Part shown: positions 6,593 to 7,029 of the stretch, one piece after another
Layout of the letters: the number at the start of each line of letters is the position of its first letter
Position numbering within the stretch: position 1 is the stretch's first letter
Assembly: GCA_937952445.1 (NCBI GenBank)
Contig: CALGAA010000255.1
Span: 1 to 7,029 of the forward strand
Origin: an uncultured Bacteroidota bacterium
GTDB lineage: Bacteria; Bacteroidota; Bacteroidia; Chitinophagales; Saprospiraceae
DNA length: 7,029 nucleotides
Direction: 5' to 3'
Made by a program: the position numbers and the translations under genes
Notes under the pieces: model-generated
Databases searched by the model: none
What the model was told of the DNA's origin: nothing
Seen by the model: only the letters and a program-made list of their open reading frames with translations

Positions 6593-7029
6593 CAATGGCT
6601 AACCACACCTCTACGTAATGTCGATGGGAACACTGCGTAAATCAGAATTGCTTTTTTGTAAGCACGGGGTATACTTACAAGACCGAGATTTTAGGATCCC
6701 GACCCATGGGCTGTCTGAACGCTGGAAAATTTCGATTGTTATCAATTTTCGAAACTTATAATTATCCCGGCTAAAATGTCGTCTATTCGTGCCTGTGTCC
6801 GTAATGGATAGTTCGATAGGCTTTCAATGTAGATCGGGAGTATGGGCTGTGTTAGGGTTCATTTTATAAATCTGGTATGGTTTTAAATTTTTGAGGTATC
6901 TTATAGCTCTCAATTCAAAAACATATGTTCAATATCTCACAAAATAACCAGCATGATTCGTATGGTGTGAACGATCTAACTGAATTCCTTTGATATCGAA
7001 ATTACAAGAAAATCACAAAGGAATTCAGG
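6593..7029. other. non-coding stretch downstream of the toxin gene
   Basis: No frame of useful length is open on either strand, no frame enters from the right edge on the minus strand beyond a few dozen codons, and I recognise no tRNA or other RNA gene. It contains a 7-bp inverted repeat TTGTAAG/CTTACAA (6656-6662, 6674-6680) preceded by six T. Another, GAAAATT/AATTTTC, lies at 6725-6731 and 6744-6750. Neither is followed by a U-tract on the sense strand, so neither is a clear terminator of the operon. Confidence 0.5.
6980..7028. repeat. perfect 13-bp inverted repeat with 23-nt spacer
   Basis: CTGAATTCCTTTG (6980-6992) and CAAAGGAATTCAG (7016-7028) are exact reverse complements. The spacer (6993-7015) is A-rich and has no partner pairing. 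The second arm ends one base from the window edge, so any U-tract or adjoining gene is out of sight. It could be a transcription terminator, an operator, or part of a mobile-element end. Confidence 0.6.

Noticed and set aside
6656..6680. Hairpin as terminator of the toxin-antitoxin operon
   Set aside because: The T-run precedes the stem rather than following it, and the 7-bp AT-rich stem is weak.
1..7029. CRISPR array, tRNA, rRNA or insertion sequence
   Set aside because: No regularly spaced repeats, no cloverleaf-like segment and no transposase frame were found.

Overview
The window looks like a chromosomal segment from an environmental member of the Bacteroidota. The clues are: start codons without a Shine-Dalgarno sequence; a promoter matching the Bacteroidota type (TTG, 19 nt, TAnnTTT) in front of the only operon with a visible promoter; a lipobox-bearing PVC-type heme lipoprotein of a kind found in Planctomycetes, Verrucomicrobia and environmental Bacteroidota; and a moderate GC content. 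The assignment is inference from gene content, since no rRNA or other marker gene is present.

Left part (1-4394): a 5'-truncated alpha/beta hydrolase of the acetylxylan-esterase-like type runs rightwards into the window. It faces, tail to tail and 52 nt away, a 1137-residue lipoprotein gene on the minus strand. That protein combines a beta-propeller dehydrogenase-like domain, a HEAT-repeat solenoid and a C-terminal single-heme cytochrome c (CIRCH). Both would fit an envelope carbohydrate-processing setting, but convergent genes need not be functionally linked.

Middle (4395-4890): about 500 nt without a convincing gene. It holds several short palindromes and ends in the best regulatory structure of the window, a 30-bp near-perfect palindrome whose right arm contains the -33 element of a promoter. 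A third copy of the half-site lies just before the next start codon.

Right part (4891-6592): a tightly coupled two-gene operon. The first gene encodes a DUF6088/AbiEi-like winged-helix antitoxin and regulator, the second an AbiEii-like (DUF1814) nucleotidyltransferase toxin; 1 nt separates them. This is a type IV (AbiE-class) toxin-antitoxin or phage-abortive-infection module. The operator architecture suggests that the antitoxin represses its own promoter, as known for AbiEi. Sampled lines of the operon are clearly more AT-rich than the lipoprotein gene, which suits an acquired defence module.

The last 437 nt (6593-7029) show no gene. They end in a perfect 13-bp inverted repeat (arms 6980-6992 and 7016-7028) of unknown role. 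The AbiE-class module is a known type of system; the parts worth a second look are its three-half-site operator and the unexplained repeats on either side.
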